Assembly: GCA_009929775.1 (NCBI GenBank)
Contig: RZZS01000023.1
Span: forward strand, 1 to 34,492
Direction: 5' to 3'
DNA from: Alphaproteobacteria bacterium
Lineage (GTDB): Bacteria > Pseudomonadota > Alphaproteobacteria > Micavibrionales > Micavibrionaceae
DNA: 34,492 nucleotides
The notes beneath the pieces were generated by a model. That model ran no database searches, was not told the DNA's origin, and saw nothing but the letters and a program-made list of their open reading frames with translations. Below are positions 25,681 through 34,433 of this stretch, piece by piece (position 1 is the stretch's first letter; each line of letters begins with the position of its first letter). Position numbers and translations under genes: made by a program.

Positions 25681-26250
25681 ATGACCGAGTCACACGAATC
25701 AGAGACCAAGGGCAAGCTTCTCATTATTGACGACGACAGGGTTCTCGCCGATCGCCTCGCCAAAGCGATGGAAAAACGCGGGTTCGACGCTGTCGCCGTC
25801 TACGCGATCGAAGATGCGCTTCAGCAAGCCCGCGAACGCACACCGGATTTCGCTCTTATTGATCTGCGTCTCGGGAAAGAGAGTGGTCTCGATCTTGTCG
25901 AGAAGCTGCGCGAGATTACTCCGGATTGCCGCATGGTGATGCTGACGGCATTCGGCAACATCGCGACCGCCGTCGCCGCAGTCAAGGCGGGTGCAATCGA
26001 CTATCTCGCCAAACCAGCCGATGCGGACGCCGTCGAACGGGCCCTTCTCCAGAAGGAGGGAGACAGCCTTCCCCCGCCGCCCGCCGAACCCATGACTGCC
26101 GAGCGGGTGCGCTGGGAGCACATTCAGCGCATTTACGAGCAGTGCGACCGGAACATCTCCGAAACCGCCCGCCGCCTGCGCATGCACCGCCGCACGCTCC
26201 AGCGCATTCTGAGCAAGTACGCGCCAAGGGATAATCTCGAGGACGAGTAA
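25681..26250 (+). CDS. regA: Response regulator RegA/PrrA/ActR type
   Basis: The 189-residue protein has a receiver domain (LLIIDDD at 13-19, phospho-acceptor D61 in LIDLRLGKESGLDL, LTAFGNIATAV and AKPAD), a proline hinge (PPPPAEP at about 136-141) and a Fis-like helix-turn-helix at about 150-189 (NISETARRLRMHRRTLQRILSK), the RegA/PrrA DNA-binding end. It begins 36 bases after regB, so the two form an operon. RegA-type regulators control redox-balanced genes such as photosynthesis, respiration and nitrogen or carbon fixation in different species; the targets here cannot be read from the sequence. Confidence 0.94.
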   Translation: MTESHESETKGKLLIIDDDRVLADRLAKAMEKRGFDAVAVYAIEDALQQARERTPDFALIDLRLGKESGLDLVEKLREITPDCRMVMLTAFGNIATAVAAVKAGAIDYLAKPADADAVERALLQKEGDSLPPPPAEPMTAERVRWEHIQRIYEQCDRNISETARRLRMHRRTLQRILSKYAPRDNLEDE

Positions 26251-26260
26251 GAATCGGTCC

Positions 26261-27283
26261 TTACCCGACATAAACTCCGGCGACGATCAGCCCCGCGGCA
26301 AGAAGAAGACTTGTCACCGCCACCAGATATATTCCCCGCTTCAGGTGACCGGCCCCGAGTTGTGCCGTGGCGCCCGGCGGCCCGATCCACTCCCGCTTGC
26401 GCTTGACGCCGTCGAGATCGATCACCGCCCCCCCGAGAGAGACATTCAGCGTCCACGCCACTACTGACGGCGACACCCCACCTTGCGCATACGGCGCACG
26501 CCCCTGACTGGTGAACAACCCCTGGAATGCCGAGACGATGCTCGCCGTCGGCGTGAAGGCGGCCGCGAGCGCGAACAAAGAGCCGGTGATCCAGTCCGGA
26601 ACCACGCCCACGGCAGCCTCCGCAAACCGCAAAGGTCGTCCGAAAAAGGGCGACGCCCCTTCGCGGCCAAGCTGCCAGGAAAGTGCGGCCAGCCCCGCGT
26701 ACAGGTAAGCCCCCGGCAGCCCGACAACGATGTACCAGAAAACAGGAGCGACAAGGCCCATGGCCGTCACCCGCGCCGCAAATCCCAGCGCATTTCGGGT
26801 AATGCCGAAATCGTCCATTCCGCTCATGTCGACGGAACTCGAGCACGCGGCGGCATGGTATGCACCCGAAAGAGACTTCTTGCTCCCGTGCGCACGGTAC
26901 AGACGGAACATCATGTGGAGCACGGCGCCGTTCGTCAGACATAGGGAAAGGAGAAACGCCTCGGCAAAAGCGATCTGCGGGATCGACCACGCGGCAGCGC
27001 GGGCCAGACCGCCGATCACGGCGGAAAGCAAGAGCCCGAGAGCGAGTACGACGACTCCGCGCAGGATCAGATCCTTGCGACCGCGCTTCGGCCGGTCAAG
27101 CCGTTTACCGAGACGACCGACCGACCCTTCGAGAACCGCCCAGAACAACGGACGTGCGTTGCCCCGAAACGGGCCTGTCGCAATTCCAAGAACAAAAGCG
27201 AACGTAACCGAAGCCGCTGCCACGAAAAGACGATCCGTCGCCAGAAATGCCGGCAGTATGCTGAAACCGACTTCTATGGTCAC
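26261..27283 (-). CDS. CobD/CbiB-like membrane protein, motifs degenerate
   Basis: The 340-residue protein has five to six membrane segments and the layout of CobD/CbiB, the adenosylcobinamide-phosphate synthase, including the opening region LEGSVGRLGKRL, the LVAPVFWYIVVGLPGAYLYAGL stretch and the ending WIGPPGATAQLGAGHLKRGIYL. However, the conserved motifs GRDT, the EN..D of the central helix, the NTLDSM region and the DD pair are not seen; ALSWQLGREG occupies the place of the LDSM region. It stands alone without other cobalamin genes. A repurposed or AmpE-like role is possible. It is convergent with regA (10 bases between stops) and divergent from the YgjP-like gene. Confidence 0.6.
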   Translation of the reverse strand: MTIEVGFSILPAFLATDRLFVAAASVTFAFVLGIATGPFRGNARPLFWAVLEGSVGRLGKRLDRPKRGRKDLILRGVVVLALGLLLSAVIGGLARAAAWSIPQIAFAEAFLLSLCLTNGAVLHMMFRLYRAHGSKKSLSGAYHAAACSSSVDMSGMDDFGITRNALGFAARVTAMGLVAPVFWYIVVGLPGAYLYAGLAALSWQLGREGASPFFGRPLRFAEAAVGVVPDWITGSLFALAAAFTPTASIVSAFQGLFTSQGRAPYAQGGVSPSVVAWTLNVSLGGAVIDLDGVKRKREWIGPPGATAQLGAGHLKRGIYLVAVTSLLLAAGLIVAGVYVG

Positions 27284-27386
27284 AATCCGCTCTCCATGGC
27301 CGCTTCCGGGTTCTTCCCGTCAAGAATAAACAGAACGACCGCTCGGAACAATGGCAGAAGAGAAATATTCGTGTTATGAAATGTAG

Positions 27387-28112
27387 ATGCACGATCATCT
27401 CGCGGACATATCCCCCTCTCTCCGCCTGCGTATAAGCAAGAGAGCGCGGCGCGTAGCACTAAGGCTCGACAGCAAGGAACGAGTCGTCAATCTGGTCGTT
27501 CCGCACCGCATGAGCCTGCGCAAGGCGTACGACTTCGCCCGCAGTCACAAGGAGTGGATCGACAAAAGGCTTGGCGCGTTGCCGCAGCCTGCGCCTTTCG
27601 TGCATGGCACCATCGTTCCCATCGAAGGCAGGCCAAGCTCCATCTGCATCTTTTACGATCCAGGATTAAGAACGACCTCTATAAGATTGACAGAACAATC
27701 TCTTTCAGTTTCCACCTATCTTGAGGATCCTTCATGCCGTATCGAGCGCTACCTGAAAGGGCTGGCGCGCGAACGCCTGTCCCCGCTGGCAACCTCCAAA
27801 GCGGCTCGAATTGGACAAAAGATCGGGCGCATTTCCGTTCGAGACACGAAAAGCCGCTGGGGCAGTTGCAGCGCGGACGGGGACTTGTCCTTCTCGTGGC
27901 GCCTGATCCTTGCCCCCCCCGCCGCGATGGACTACGTCGTCGCGCACGAAGTCGCGCATCTGGTTCACATGAACCATTCCAAGGCCTTCTGGAACCTTTG
28001 CCGCGAGCTGTGCGACGATTACCTCGAAGGGTTTACCTGGATGCGCGCAAGTGCCCACGAACTCATGCGTTACGGGAAAGGGCCATATAGTCCAGCGCCC
28101 CCTGAAGAATGA
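27387..28112 (+). CDS. YgjP-like zinc metallohydrolase (DUF45)
   Basis: The 241-residue protein has the zinc motif HEVAH at 187-191 (VVAHEVAHLVHMNHSKAFW) with a further histidine at 197, and the family stretch KSRWGSCSADGDLSFSWRL, which is the YgjP/M48-related DUF45 signature. E. coli YgjP has been linked to UTP pyrophosphatase activity; the role of homologues is not settled. No signal peptide or membrane segment is seen. The last 50 bases overlap the convergent ruvX gene. Confidence 0.85.
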   Translation: MHDHLADISPSLRLRISKRARRVALRLDSKERVVNLVVPHRMSLRKAYDFARSHKEWIDKRLGALPQPAPFVHGTIVPIEGRPSSICIFYDPGLRTTSIRLTEQSLSVSTYLEDPSCRIERYLKGLARERLSPLATSKAARIGQKIGRISVRDTKSRWGSCSADGDLSFSWRLILAPPAAMDYVVAHEVAHLVHMNHSKAFWNLCRELCDDYLEGFTWMRASAHELMRYGKGPYSPAPPEE

Positions 28113-28566
28113 CTTGCGCAGCCAGCTTGTCGATCAATCCAGATTCCTTGGCCTTGCGGATATCCACATAGCTGTCCACATAACCTTCCACTGTATGTGT
28201 GGATAACCGCTCATCCCAAAAGGCAACCCAGCCGATTCTTGCCGCGATTTCCGGGAGTTTCATAAGTTCGTCCGCAAACGAGCGTACGGCATCGCAGCGC
28301 GGACTGTGAGACCCGTCCATATTGACGGGATAACCAAGAACGAGCCCCCCGACAGCATAATCGTCGACGGCGCGGGCGATCTGGCTCGCGTCGGTCGCGA
28401 ATTTACGCCTCATGATGGTCCGGAGCGGCGTTGCGACGCTCTGGGCACCGTTGGAAACGGCAAGACCTATGGTTTTCCGCCCTACATCGAGGCCGAGAAG
28501 AGGCTTGCCTTGCGGGGCTTCACTCATAATCTTTTCAAGCAGGCCAAGAGGCATTGCACCGTCCAC
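28063..28566 (-). CDS. ruvX: RuvX/YqgF family pre-16S rRNA nuclease
   Basis: The 167-residue protein has an RNase H-like fold. The first catalytic aspartate lies in LLGLDVGRKTIGLAVS (about residue 26), the middle region has LVLGYPVNMDGSHSPR, the second acidic site is WDERLSTHTVE, and the last is LIDKLAAQVILQGALD. Members process 16S rRNA ends and are also called Holliday junction resolvase-like. The start may be 28566 or the ATG at 28527 (MSEAPQG), which leaves 154 residues. It overlaps the YgjP-like gene by 50 bases tail to tail and is divergent from gatC with 46 bases between. Confidence 0.9.
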   Translation of the reverse strand: MDGAMPLGLLEKIMSEAPQGKPLLGLDVGRKTIGLAVSNGAQSVATPLRTIMRRKFATDASQIARAVDDYAVGGLVLGYPVNMDGSHSPRCDAVRSFADELMKLPEIAARIGWVAFWDERLSTHTVEGYVDSYVDIRKAKESGLIDKLAAQVILQGALDYMALSRNA

Positions 28567-28612
28567 GTCAGAATGCTAGAAGGTTTAGGCTCAAAACCAA
28601 GGGAATACAAGC

Positions 28613-28900
28613 ATGTCAATCGACAAGGCAACCGTTTACAAGATCGCGCAGCTCGCCCGTATCCGCGTGACTGAAGAGGACGTCGAACGCCTCGCCCCGC
28701 AGCTCAGCAACATCATGCAGTTCGTCGAACAGCTTGAAGAGGTGAATACCGACAATGTCGGACCGCTCGCGAACGTTGTCGACATTACCCCGAGACTGCG
28801 CGCCGACGTCGTCAGTGACGGCGGGATTCCCGGAGCGGTGCTTGCCAACGCCCCGGAAGAGCAGGAACATTATTTTGTCGTACCGAAGGTCGTGGAATAG
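28613..28900 (+). CDS. gatC: Asp/Glu-tRNA amidotransferase subunit C
   Basis: GatC is the small subunit that stabilises the GatCAB complex, which converts misacylated Glu-tRNA(Gln) and Asp-tRNA(Asn) to the correct forms. The 95-residue protein has the family start VYKIAQLARIRVTEEDVERL, then LSNIMQFVEQLEEVNTDNVGPL and the ending EEQEHYFVVPKVVE. The upstream AAGGGA site precedes the ATG at 28613. A small membrane-protein gene and gatA follow in the same direction. Confidence 0.95.
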   Translation: MSIDKATVYKIAQLARIRVTEEDVERLAPQLSNIMQFVEQLEEVNTDNVGPLANVVDITPRLRADVVSDGGIPGAVLANAPEEQEHYFVVPKVVE

Positions 28901-28904
28901 GCCG

Positions 28905-29147
28905 ATGGACGTTAAGCCCGAACGCCGCGACCCGCGCGCAATACGCCTTCTTCGGACGACACTGATGTTCTCCGGCCTGCTGTTTTTTGCAGTCGGCGCC
29001 GGCATCGTTGCGAGTCCCGACGTTGCGGAACCGATTTTCGGGGATAATCCGATGAATGCCACGTATTTCGGCGCGGCGCTGATGGTCGTTGGCGTGTCGG
29101 ATTTTCTGATTGTACGTTTCGTTTTCAAGGAAAGTAACCGTAAATGA
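28905..29147 (+). CDS. Small two-helix membrane protein between gatC and gatA
   Basis: The 80-residue protein has a short basic start ([14 protein letters not shown]), then two hydrophobic helices at about residues 22-44 ([19 protein letters not shown]) and 54-74 ([20 protein letters not shown]). The ATG at 28905 is four bases after the gatC stop; its stop overlaps the gatA start by four bases (ATGA), so translation is coupled. The positive-inside rule suggests both ends inside the cell. I do not recognise the family; a membrane protein between gatC and gatA is not the common arrangement. Confidence 0.78.
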   Translation: MDVKPERRDPRAIRLLRTTLMFSGLLFFAVGAGIVASPDVAEPIFGDNPMNATYFGAALMVVGVSDFLIVRFVFKESNRK

Positions 29148-30631
29148 GCGAACTCAACCACCTGACCCTCACCGAGGCCCTCGAGGGGCTTGAGAAGAAA
29201 GATTTCACCTCCGTGGAGCTTACGCAGGCTCATATCGATGCCTGCGAAGCGGCAAAGAGCCTGAATGCTTTCGTTACGACCACATACGAGCTTGCGATCG
29301 AGCAGGCCGGTGCGTCGGACAAGCGCCGCGCGGAAGGCAAGGCGGGACCTCTGGACGGCCTCCCGCTTGCGATTAAGGATCTGTTTTGCACCAAAGGCGT
29401 CCAGACCACTGCTTCCAGCCGCATTCTCGAAGGCTTCGTTCCCCAATACGAATCAACGGTCACTTCGAACCTTTTCCGGGACGGGGCCATCATGCTCGGT
29501 AAAACGGGCATGGACGAGTTCGCGATGGGTTCGTCAAATACGACAAGCGGCTACGGTAACATTCTTTCCCCATGGCGCAGCCGGTCCGCTCCCGAAAAGG
29601 ATCTTGTCCCGGGCGGATCTTCCGGCGGCTCGGCCGCCATCGTCGCCGCGCGCGCCGCGCTCGGTTCGACCGGGACGGATACCGGCGGATCGATCCGCCA
29701 GCCCGCAGCCTTCTGCGGCATTGCCGGGATCAAGCCCACCTACGGGCGTTGCTCACGGTGGGGCGTCGTTGCCTTTGCCTCTTCGCTCGATCAGGCTGGT
29801 GTCTTTGCGCGCACAACGCGCGACTGCGCCAGACTCCTGAAATCCGCTGCCGGGTACGACCCGAAGGACTCGACATCCGCGAACCTTCCCGTGCCGGACT
29901 TCGAGTCCGCCCTTAAAGGCGACGTAAGGGGCCTGCGCATCGGCATTCCGAAGGAGTACCGCGTCGACGGCATGCCGAAGGAGATCGAGAATATATGGCA
30001 ACAAGGTATCGAATGGATGAAAGACGCAGGCGCGGAAATCGTGGACGTCTCGCTTCCGCACACAAAATACGCCCTGCCCGCCTACTATATTATCGCGCCC
30101 GCCGAAGCGTCCTCGAACCTCGCGCGCTATGACGGCGTGCGCTACGGCAAGCGGATTGAGGGAGGGAATCTCAAGGACCTGTACGAGTTGACCCGCGCGG
30201 CCGGTTTTGGCGATGAAGTCAAGCGCCGGATCATGATCGGCACGTACGTCCTGTCCGCCGGTTATTACGACGCCTATTACGTCAAGGCTCAAAAGGTTCG
30301 TAACCTGATCCGCCAGGATTTCCTGAACGCGTACGGGCAGTGCGACGCCCTTCTTACGCCGACAGCTCCAAGCGCCGCCTTCGCCATCGGCGAAAATGAG
30401 GACGACCCGATCAAGATGTACCTGAATGACGTGTTCACGGTTTCCGTTAACCTCGCGGGTCTTCCCGGCATGTCGGTCCCGGCAGGCCTCAACGCAGACG
30501 GACTGCCCCTCGGCCTTCAGGTCATCGGAAAACACTGGGATGAGGAGACCGTCTTCCGCGTCGGCGACGTAATCGAGCAGGCCGCAAACTTCAAGGCCTT
30601 GCCGCAGTCCGTTTTGAAGAAGGCAGCGTAA
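29144..30631 (+). CDS. gatA: Asp/Glu-tRNA amidotransferase subunit A
   Basis: GatA is the glutaminase subunit that supplies ammonia in GatCAB. The 495-residue amidase has the Ser-cisSer-Lys triad at K78 (PLAIKDLFC), S159 ([11 protein letters not shown]) and S183 ([11 protein letters not shown]), with the spacing of the Staphylococcus aureus enzyme. The start overlaps the small membrane gene. GatCAB implies that the cell makes Gln-tRNA, Asn-tRNA or both indirectly, which suits alphaproteobacteria. Confidence 0.96.
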   Translation: MSELNHLTLTEALEGLEKKDFTSVELTQAHIDACEAAKSLNAFVTTTYELAIEQAGASDKRRAEGKAGPLDGLPLAIKDLFCTKGVQTTASSRILEGFVPQYESTVTSNLFRDGAIMLGKTGMDEFAMGSSNTTSGYGNILSPWRSRSAPEKDLVPGGSSGGSAAIVAARAALGSTGTDTGGSIRQPAAFCGIAGIKPTYGRCSRWGVVAFASSLDQAGVFARTTRDCARLLKSAAGYDPKDSTSANLPVPDFESALKGDVRGLRIGIPKEYRVDGMPKEIENIWQQGIEWMKDAGAEIVDVSLPHTKYALPAYYIIAPAEASSNLARYDGVRYGKRIEGGNLKDLYELTRAAGFGDEVKRRIMIGTYVLSAGYYDAYYVKAQKVRNLIRQDFLNAYGQCDALLTPTAPSAAFAIGENEDDPIKMYLNDVFTVSVNLAGLPGMSVPAGLNADGLPLGLQVIGKHWDEETVFRVGDVIEQAANFKALPQSVLKKAA

Positions 30632-30674
30632 GCGTATTCAAGCCACCTGGCTTAGTGGTAGAAGGAAACATGAA

Positions 30675-32126
30675 ATGGCAGAATTGATCAAAGGCGAAAC
30701 GGGCGACTGGGAAATTGTAATCGGCATGGAGGTTCATGCCCAGGTCGTTGCCAATTCGAAGCTCTTTTCCGGCGCATCGACGGAGTTTGGCGCAGCACCG
30801 AACTCCCAGGTATCTCTCGTCGACGCGGCGATGCCCGGCATGCTTCCGGTCCTGAACGAATATTGTGTTGAGCAGGCCGTACGCACAGGCCTCGGCCTGA
30901 ACGCCGAAATCATGCACCATTCCGTGTTCGAGCGGAAAAACTACTTTTACCCCGATCTGCCGCAGGGTTACCAGATTTCGCAGTACCAGCACCCGATCGT
31001 CGGCAAGGGCGTCATCGAGATCGACCTGCCGGACGGCACGATCAAGGAAATCGGCATTACGAGACTGCACCTGGAACAGGATGCGGGGAAGTCCCTGCAC
31101 GACCAGCACCCGCGTAAATCTTTCGTAGACCTCAACCGTTCGGGCTGCGCCCTGATGGAAATCGTCTCGGAACCCGACATTCGCGGCCCGGAGGAAGCGA
31201 CTGCGTATCTCTCGAAGCTGCGTATGATTTTGCGCTATCTCGGGACCTGCAACGGCAATATGGAGGAAGGATCGATGCGGGCCGATGTGAACGTCTCCGT
31301 CCGTCGTCCAGGCGAGCCACTCGGCACGCGTTGCGAGATCAAGAACGTCAACTCGGTCAAGGCCGTTCAAATGGCCATCGATTATGAGGCGCGCCGCCAG
31401 GTCGAGATCATCGAGGACGGCGGCAAAATCGATCAGGAAACCCGCCTGTGGGACCCCGCCAAGGGCGTCACGCGCTCCATGCGCTCCAAGGAAGAAGCGC
31501 ACGATTACCGCTATTTCCCGGACCCCGACCTATTGCCGCTCGATATCAAAAGCGAGTGGATCGAGGAGATTCGCGAGACTTTGCCGGAACTCCCCGACGA
31601 AAAGAAGAAGCGCTTCATGGCGGATTACGGCCTTTCGCTCTACGACGCGACCGTCCTCATCGCCGAGCGCGCCCGCGCGGACTTTTTCGAAACCGTCGCT
31701 ACGGGGCGGGATGCGAAGCTCGCCGCCAACTGGGTCATTAACGAGCTTCTCGGCATTCTCAACAAAGACGGCAAGACCCTCGCGGAATCGCCGGTGTCGG
31801 CCGCGCAACTCGGCGGCCTGCTCGATCTCATCCTCGACGACACGATCTCCGGCAAGATCGCCAAGGACGTCTTCGCCGAGATGTACGCCTCGGGCAAGGA
31901 CGCAGCGGACATCGTCGAGGAAAAGGGCCTGAAACAGGTTACCGACACCGGAGCCATTGAAAAAATCGTCGACGAAGTCATCGCCGAAAACCCGGACAAC
32001 GTCGCCGCCTACAAAGGCGGCAAGGACAAGCTGTTCGGTTTCTTCGTTGGCCAGGTCATGAAAAAAACGCAAGGCAAGGCAAACCCGGCAGCCGTAAACG
32101 CGCTTTTGAAGACCAAGCTTGGATGA
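30675..32126 (+). CDS. gatB: Asp/Glu-tRNA amidotransferase subunit B
   Basis: GatB binds and activates the misacylated tRNA before amidation. The 483-residue protein contains GMEVHAQV near the start, then [46 protein letters not shown] and [13 protein letters not shown], and a C-terminal YqeY-like tail ending [16 protein letters not shown]. It starts 43 bases after gatA behind a GAAGGA site. Its stop overlaps the next gene by four bases. Confidence 0.96.
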   Translation: MAELIKGETGDWEIVIGMEVHAQVVANSKLFSGASTEFGAAPNSQVSLVDAAMPGMLPVLNEYCVEQAVRTGLGLNAEIMHHSVFERKNYFYPDLPQGYQISQYQHPIVGKGVIEIDLPDGTIKEIGITRLHLEQDAGKSLHDQHPRKSFVDLNRSGCALMEIVSEPDIRGPEEATAYLSKLRMILRYLGTCNGNMEEGSMRADVNVSVRRPGEPLGTRCEIKNVNSVKAVQMAIDYEARRQVEIIEDGGKIDQETRLWDPAKGVTRSMRSKEEAHDYRYFPDPDLLPLDIKSEWIEEIRETLPELPDEKKKRFMADYGLSLYDATVLIAERARADFFETVATGRDAKLAANWVINELLGILNKDGKTLAESPVSAAQLGGLLDLILDDTISGKIAKDVFAEMYASGKDAADIVEEKGLKQVTDTGAIEKIVDEVIAENPDNVAAYKGGKDKLFGFFVGQVMKKTQGKANPAAVNALLKTKLG

Positions 32127-32758
32127 GCCGGCTAATCGACCTCACCCACACTTTTACGCCTGATATGCCGGTCTATCCGGGCGATCCGAGCGCCCGTCTT
32201 TCCCGCTGTGCCGATATCGAGAGCGACGGCTTTACCGATCACAGTCTGGAGACCGGCCTTCATGTCGGCACCCACATGGACGCCCCGTGGCATATGATCG
32301 AAGGAGGGAAAAGGATTGCCGACTTTCCCCCGGCACGTTTTTGCGGCCGGGGCATTCTTGTCGACGCGCGGGGAGCCCCCGCCGTGGACGTCCCCCTTCT
32401 GAACGATACGATTATCGAACCCGGAGCGATCCTGCTGGTACTAACCGGTTGGTCAAGCCGGTTTCGCCAGCCGGATTATTACGAATCCTACCCGGAAATC
32501 ACCGTCGCCTTCGCCCGTGAGATCGTCAAACGCGGAGTCAGCCTGCTTGGCCTGGACACACCCTCTCCTGACCGGGAGCCCTACGAGATTCATAAAATTC
32601 TTCTGGGCCGGGACGTCCTCATCATCGAGAACCTGAGTAATCTGGAATCCCTTCTGACCGTCCCGGCCTTCCGAATTCACGCCTACCCCGCGAAACTGGA
32701 CGCTGACGCCGCGCCCGTACGCGTCGTCGCCGAAGAAATTCAGGCCGCAGCGGCCTGA
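32123..32758 (+). CDS. Cyclase-family (kynurenine formamidase-like) metal hydrolase
   Basis: The 211-residue protein has the cyclase-family metal site [11 protein letters not shown] (H47, H51, D53, H57) and the typical start [19 protein letters not shown]. Members include bacterial kynurenine formamidase KynB and various polyketide or isatin hydrolases, so the exact substrate is open. No kynurenine pathway gene lies nearby. The ATG overlaps the gatB stop (ATGA), which makes it a translationally coupled member of the gat operon, although no functional link with tRNA amidation is known to me. Confidence 0.83.
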   Translation: MSRLIDLTHTFTPDMPVYPGDPSARLSRCADIESDGFTDHSLETGLHVGTHMDAPWHMIEGGKRIADFPPARFCGRGILVDARGAPAVDVPLLNDTIIEPGAILLVLTGWSSRFRQPDYYESYPEITVAFAREIVKRGVSLLGLDTPSPDREPYEIHKILLGRDVLIIENLSNLESLLTVPAFRIHAYPAKLDADAAPVRVVAEEIQAAAA

Positions 32759-32909
32759 TCCCGTCCGCCGCAAATCCGAAATAGACATTTCCGGACGCTC
32801 CTGACAAAATATGTTTCTGGTCTGCAGCGCTCGTTCCGTGCCCGCTGCATTAACACTCACCTTAGTACCCGCCTCGCCGCGCGGATCATTCAACCGGAGG
32901 AATTTCTTT

Positions 32910-33599
32910 ATGGCCGGAGTCACCAAGGGGATGAAGGGCAAGCTTCGCTACTCGCAAAGCGCCCGTCACCGCATTTGCATTGGAATCAGCTGGGACGCGA
33001 CGGAAGAAGCCGTTGAGCGTCCAGAGCAGTACCGCCCGAAGCTATCATCGGAAGACGAAAATTCCTCCGAATCGCGCAGGGACTATGAAACCCGGTACGG
33101 GTACGAACTCGAAGGCGATGTCAAGAAAGTCAAGGAGACATTTGACCTGGACCTCATCTGCCTTGTTTTTAACAAGCAGGGCGAAATCGTCGACGCCGTC
33201 TCGCCGATGGAAGGCGAGGAGGTCGACCAGTCGGGCATGATTTACCACAGTGGGGACGAACGGCACGGCGTTTCAGCTAACGATGACGAAGTTGTGGCCG
33301 TCGAACTCAAGGATTTGCCGGGCTACGCCTCCCATCTTGTCTTTCTCGCAATCATTCAGAGCGGCCACACCTATGGTCAGGTCGTCAATCCGGAGGCACG
33401 CATCTACGATTCGCTGAGTAACAAGGACCTCCTGCGCATCCGCATTCCCGTGAAGGAGGGCGAAGACCAGACTGCCTTTATTTTCAGCCGTGTCTACCGC
33501 GGAATTGACGGCTGGATGGTGCATTACATCGGCGAATTCCGTCTCGATCATCAGGTCGAGGACTGGGCCGAAGAAGTTAAGCGCTTCCTGACGCCATAA
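32910..33599 (+). CDS. TerD-domain protein with an acidic insertion
   Basis: The 229-residue protein has a TerD-type (tellurium resistance/stress) domain. The core stretch LDLICLVFNKQGEIVDAVSP, the calcium-type loop SGDERHGVSANDDEVV, LKDLPGYASHLVFLAIIQSG and FIFSRVYRGIDGWMVHYIGEF match the family. Between the first strand (RICIGISWD, near residue 25) and FDLD lies an acidic, probably flexible insertion of about 50 residues (EDENSSESRRDYETRYGYE), longer than in ordinary TerD. The ATG at 32910 has GGAGG nine bases before it; an open frame further upstream (from 32811) is rejected. No other ter genes are nearby. Confidence 0.82.
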   Translation: MAGVTKGMKGKLRYSQSARHRICIGISWDATEEAVERPEQYRPKLSSEDENSSESRRDYETRYGYELEGDVKKVKETFDLDLICLVFNKQGEIVDAVSPMEGEEVDQSGMIYHSGDERHGVSANDDEVVAVELKDLPGYASHLVFLAIIQSGHTYGQVVNPEARIYDSLSNKDLLRIRIPVKEGEDQTAFIFSRVYRGIDGWMVHYIGEFRLDHQVEDWAEEVKRFLTP

Positions 33600-33644
33600 C
33601 GGTTGAAGTCCACGACGTTATCTGATATTCACCCTAATGGTTTT

Positions 33645-33736
33645 GGAGACGTGGCCGAGCGGCTGAAGGCGACGGTTTGCTAAATCGTTATACGGTTAAC
33701 CCCGTATCGAGGGTTCGAATCCCTCCGTCTCCGCCA
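33645..33736 (+). tRNA. tRNA-Ser (anticodon GCU)
   Basis: The acceptor stem GGAGACG pairs with CGTCTCC (33726-33732), the D arm holds GCCGAGCGGCTGAAGGC, the anticodon loop TTGCTAA gives GCT (reads AGC/AGU), the long variable arm has the stem ATACGG/CCGTAT typical of class II tRNAs, and the T arm is GAGGGTTCGAATCCCTC. The CCA end is encoded (33734-33736). A weak promoter-like TTGAAG-17-TATTCA occurs at 33603-33631. The gene's 3' end borders an AT-richer spacer and a conjugation-type gene, so it may serve as an integration target. Confidence 0.97.
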
Positions 33737-33793
33737 TTTACGTATAATAATACACTGATTTAAAACAACTTTCCCCCACACAGCTTTTTCTAT

Positions 33794-33889
33794 CCCACAA
33801 CCAGACCCACAAGACCTGCGTTGATTTAGGGGCACAGTCTGAGGCCTAGGGGGACATGTATTTTTTTTGTGGGTCATTCGCGCAGGTCT
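33794..33889. repeat. Repeats with crossed pairing in the spacer after tRNA-Ser
   Basis: CCCACAA occurs at 33794-33800 and 33806-33812, twelve bases apart, and its complement TTGTGGG occurs at 33867-33873. AGACCTGCG at 33812-33820 has its complement CGCAGGTCT at 33881-33889. The order is A, B, A', B', so the two inverted pairs cross rather than nest. T-runs of 8 and 7 follow or lie between. Binding sites for a recombinase or regulator, or an RNA pseudoknot, are possibilities. Confidence 0.55.
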
Positions 33890-34001
33890 GATTTTTTTCC
33901 AAAGTCGCACATCATCGTGTCCGGTCGTACATAAGGGCTATAAGCGGATTCGGCAGTTTGAGGGATGATTTCTCCGGAGCTTTTGGGCTTTTGGAGGAAA
34001 C

Positions 34002-34433
34002 ATGAACAACAGAAAAATTCGTCATCAGTTTTTGCTCGACAGGGGCACGAGTGCGCGGTTGAATGCGCTGGCGCAAGGGCCGGGAGCGACCAAAACGGAC
34101 ATTATCGCCGAGGCGATCAGGGCGTTTCTTGAGCGGGGTTCAGACCCGGAAATTTCCCAGGTCATTGCCCCGCGCCTCGACCGGATTTCGCGGGATGTGG
34201 ATGCCGTTCGGCAGGAGCTGGGAATCCTTCAGCGCGAGGTCGAAACCGTGCGCGAGGCCCTGGCCGGACTCGTTCATTTCAGCCTTGTTCTTCATGCGAA
34301 GCTCCCGCCTTTCGACATGGATCAGCAAGCCATCGGGTATAAACGATTCATCAATTTCAGCACCAAAGTTGCCAGCCGGACAGACAGCGGCATGTCCTCA
34401 TTTGCCTTCGATGAGGACAAGGACGGCGCATGA
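34002..34433 (+). CDS. Ribbon-helix-helix (CopG) protein, trb-module type
   Basis: The 143-residue protein has an N-terminal ribbon-helix-helix motif (HQFLLDRGTSARLNALAQ, then TKTDIIAEAIRAFLER) that binds DNA as a dimer, followed by a coiled-coil-like region (LDRISRDVDAVRQELGILQREVETVREALAGL) and a conserved-looking segment KRFINFSTKVASR. This layout resembles the CopG-type regulators placed just before trbB in IncP-like conjugation clusters of alphaproteobacterial elements; that comparison is from memory of the family. It has an excellent GGAGG site five bases before ATG 34002. Its stop overlaps a following open frame. Confidence 0.72.
   Translation: MNNRKIRHQFLLDRGTSARLNALAQGPGATKTDIIAEAIRAFLERGSDPEISQVIAPRLDRISRDVDAVRQELGILQREVETVREALAGLVHFSLVLHAKLPPFDMDQQAIGYKRFINFSTKVASRTDSGMSSFAFDEDKDGA

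Noticed and set aside
28198..28206. Perfect DnaA box TGTGGATAA inside ruvX
   Set aside because: It encodes the conserved L-S-T-H of the DERLSTHT motif, so the match is explained by protein coding.
32823..32849. Inverted repeat TGCAGCG/CGCTGCA between the cyclase gene and the TerD gene
   Set aside because: There is no T-run and the loop is 13 bases; a terminator is not supported.
33680..33910. Minus-strand frame of 76 codons overlapping tRNA-Ser
   Set aside because: It runs through the antisense of the tRNA and encodes RRRRDSNPRYGV, a well-known false frame from tRNA 3' ends; no ribosome site.
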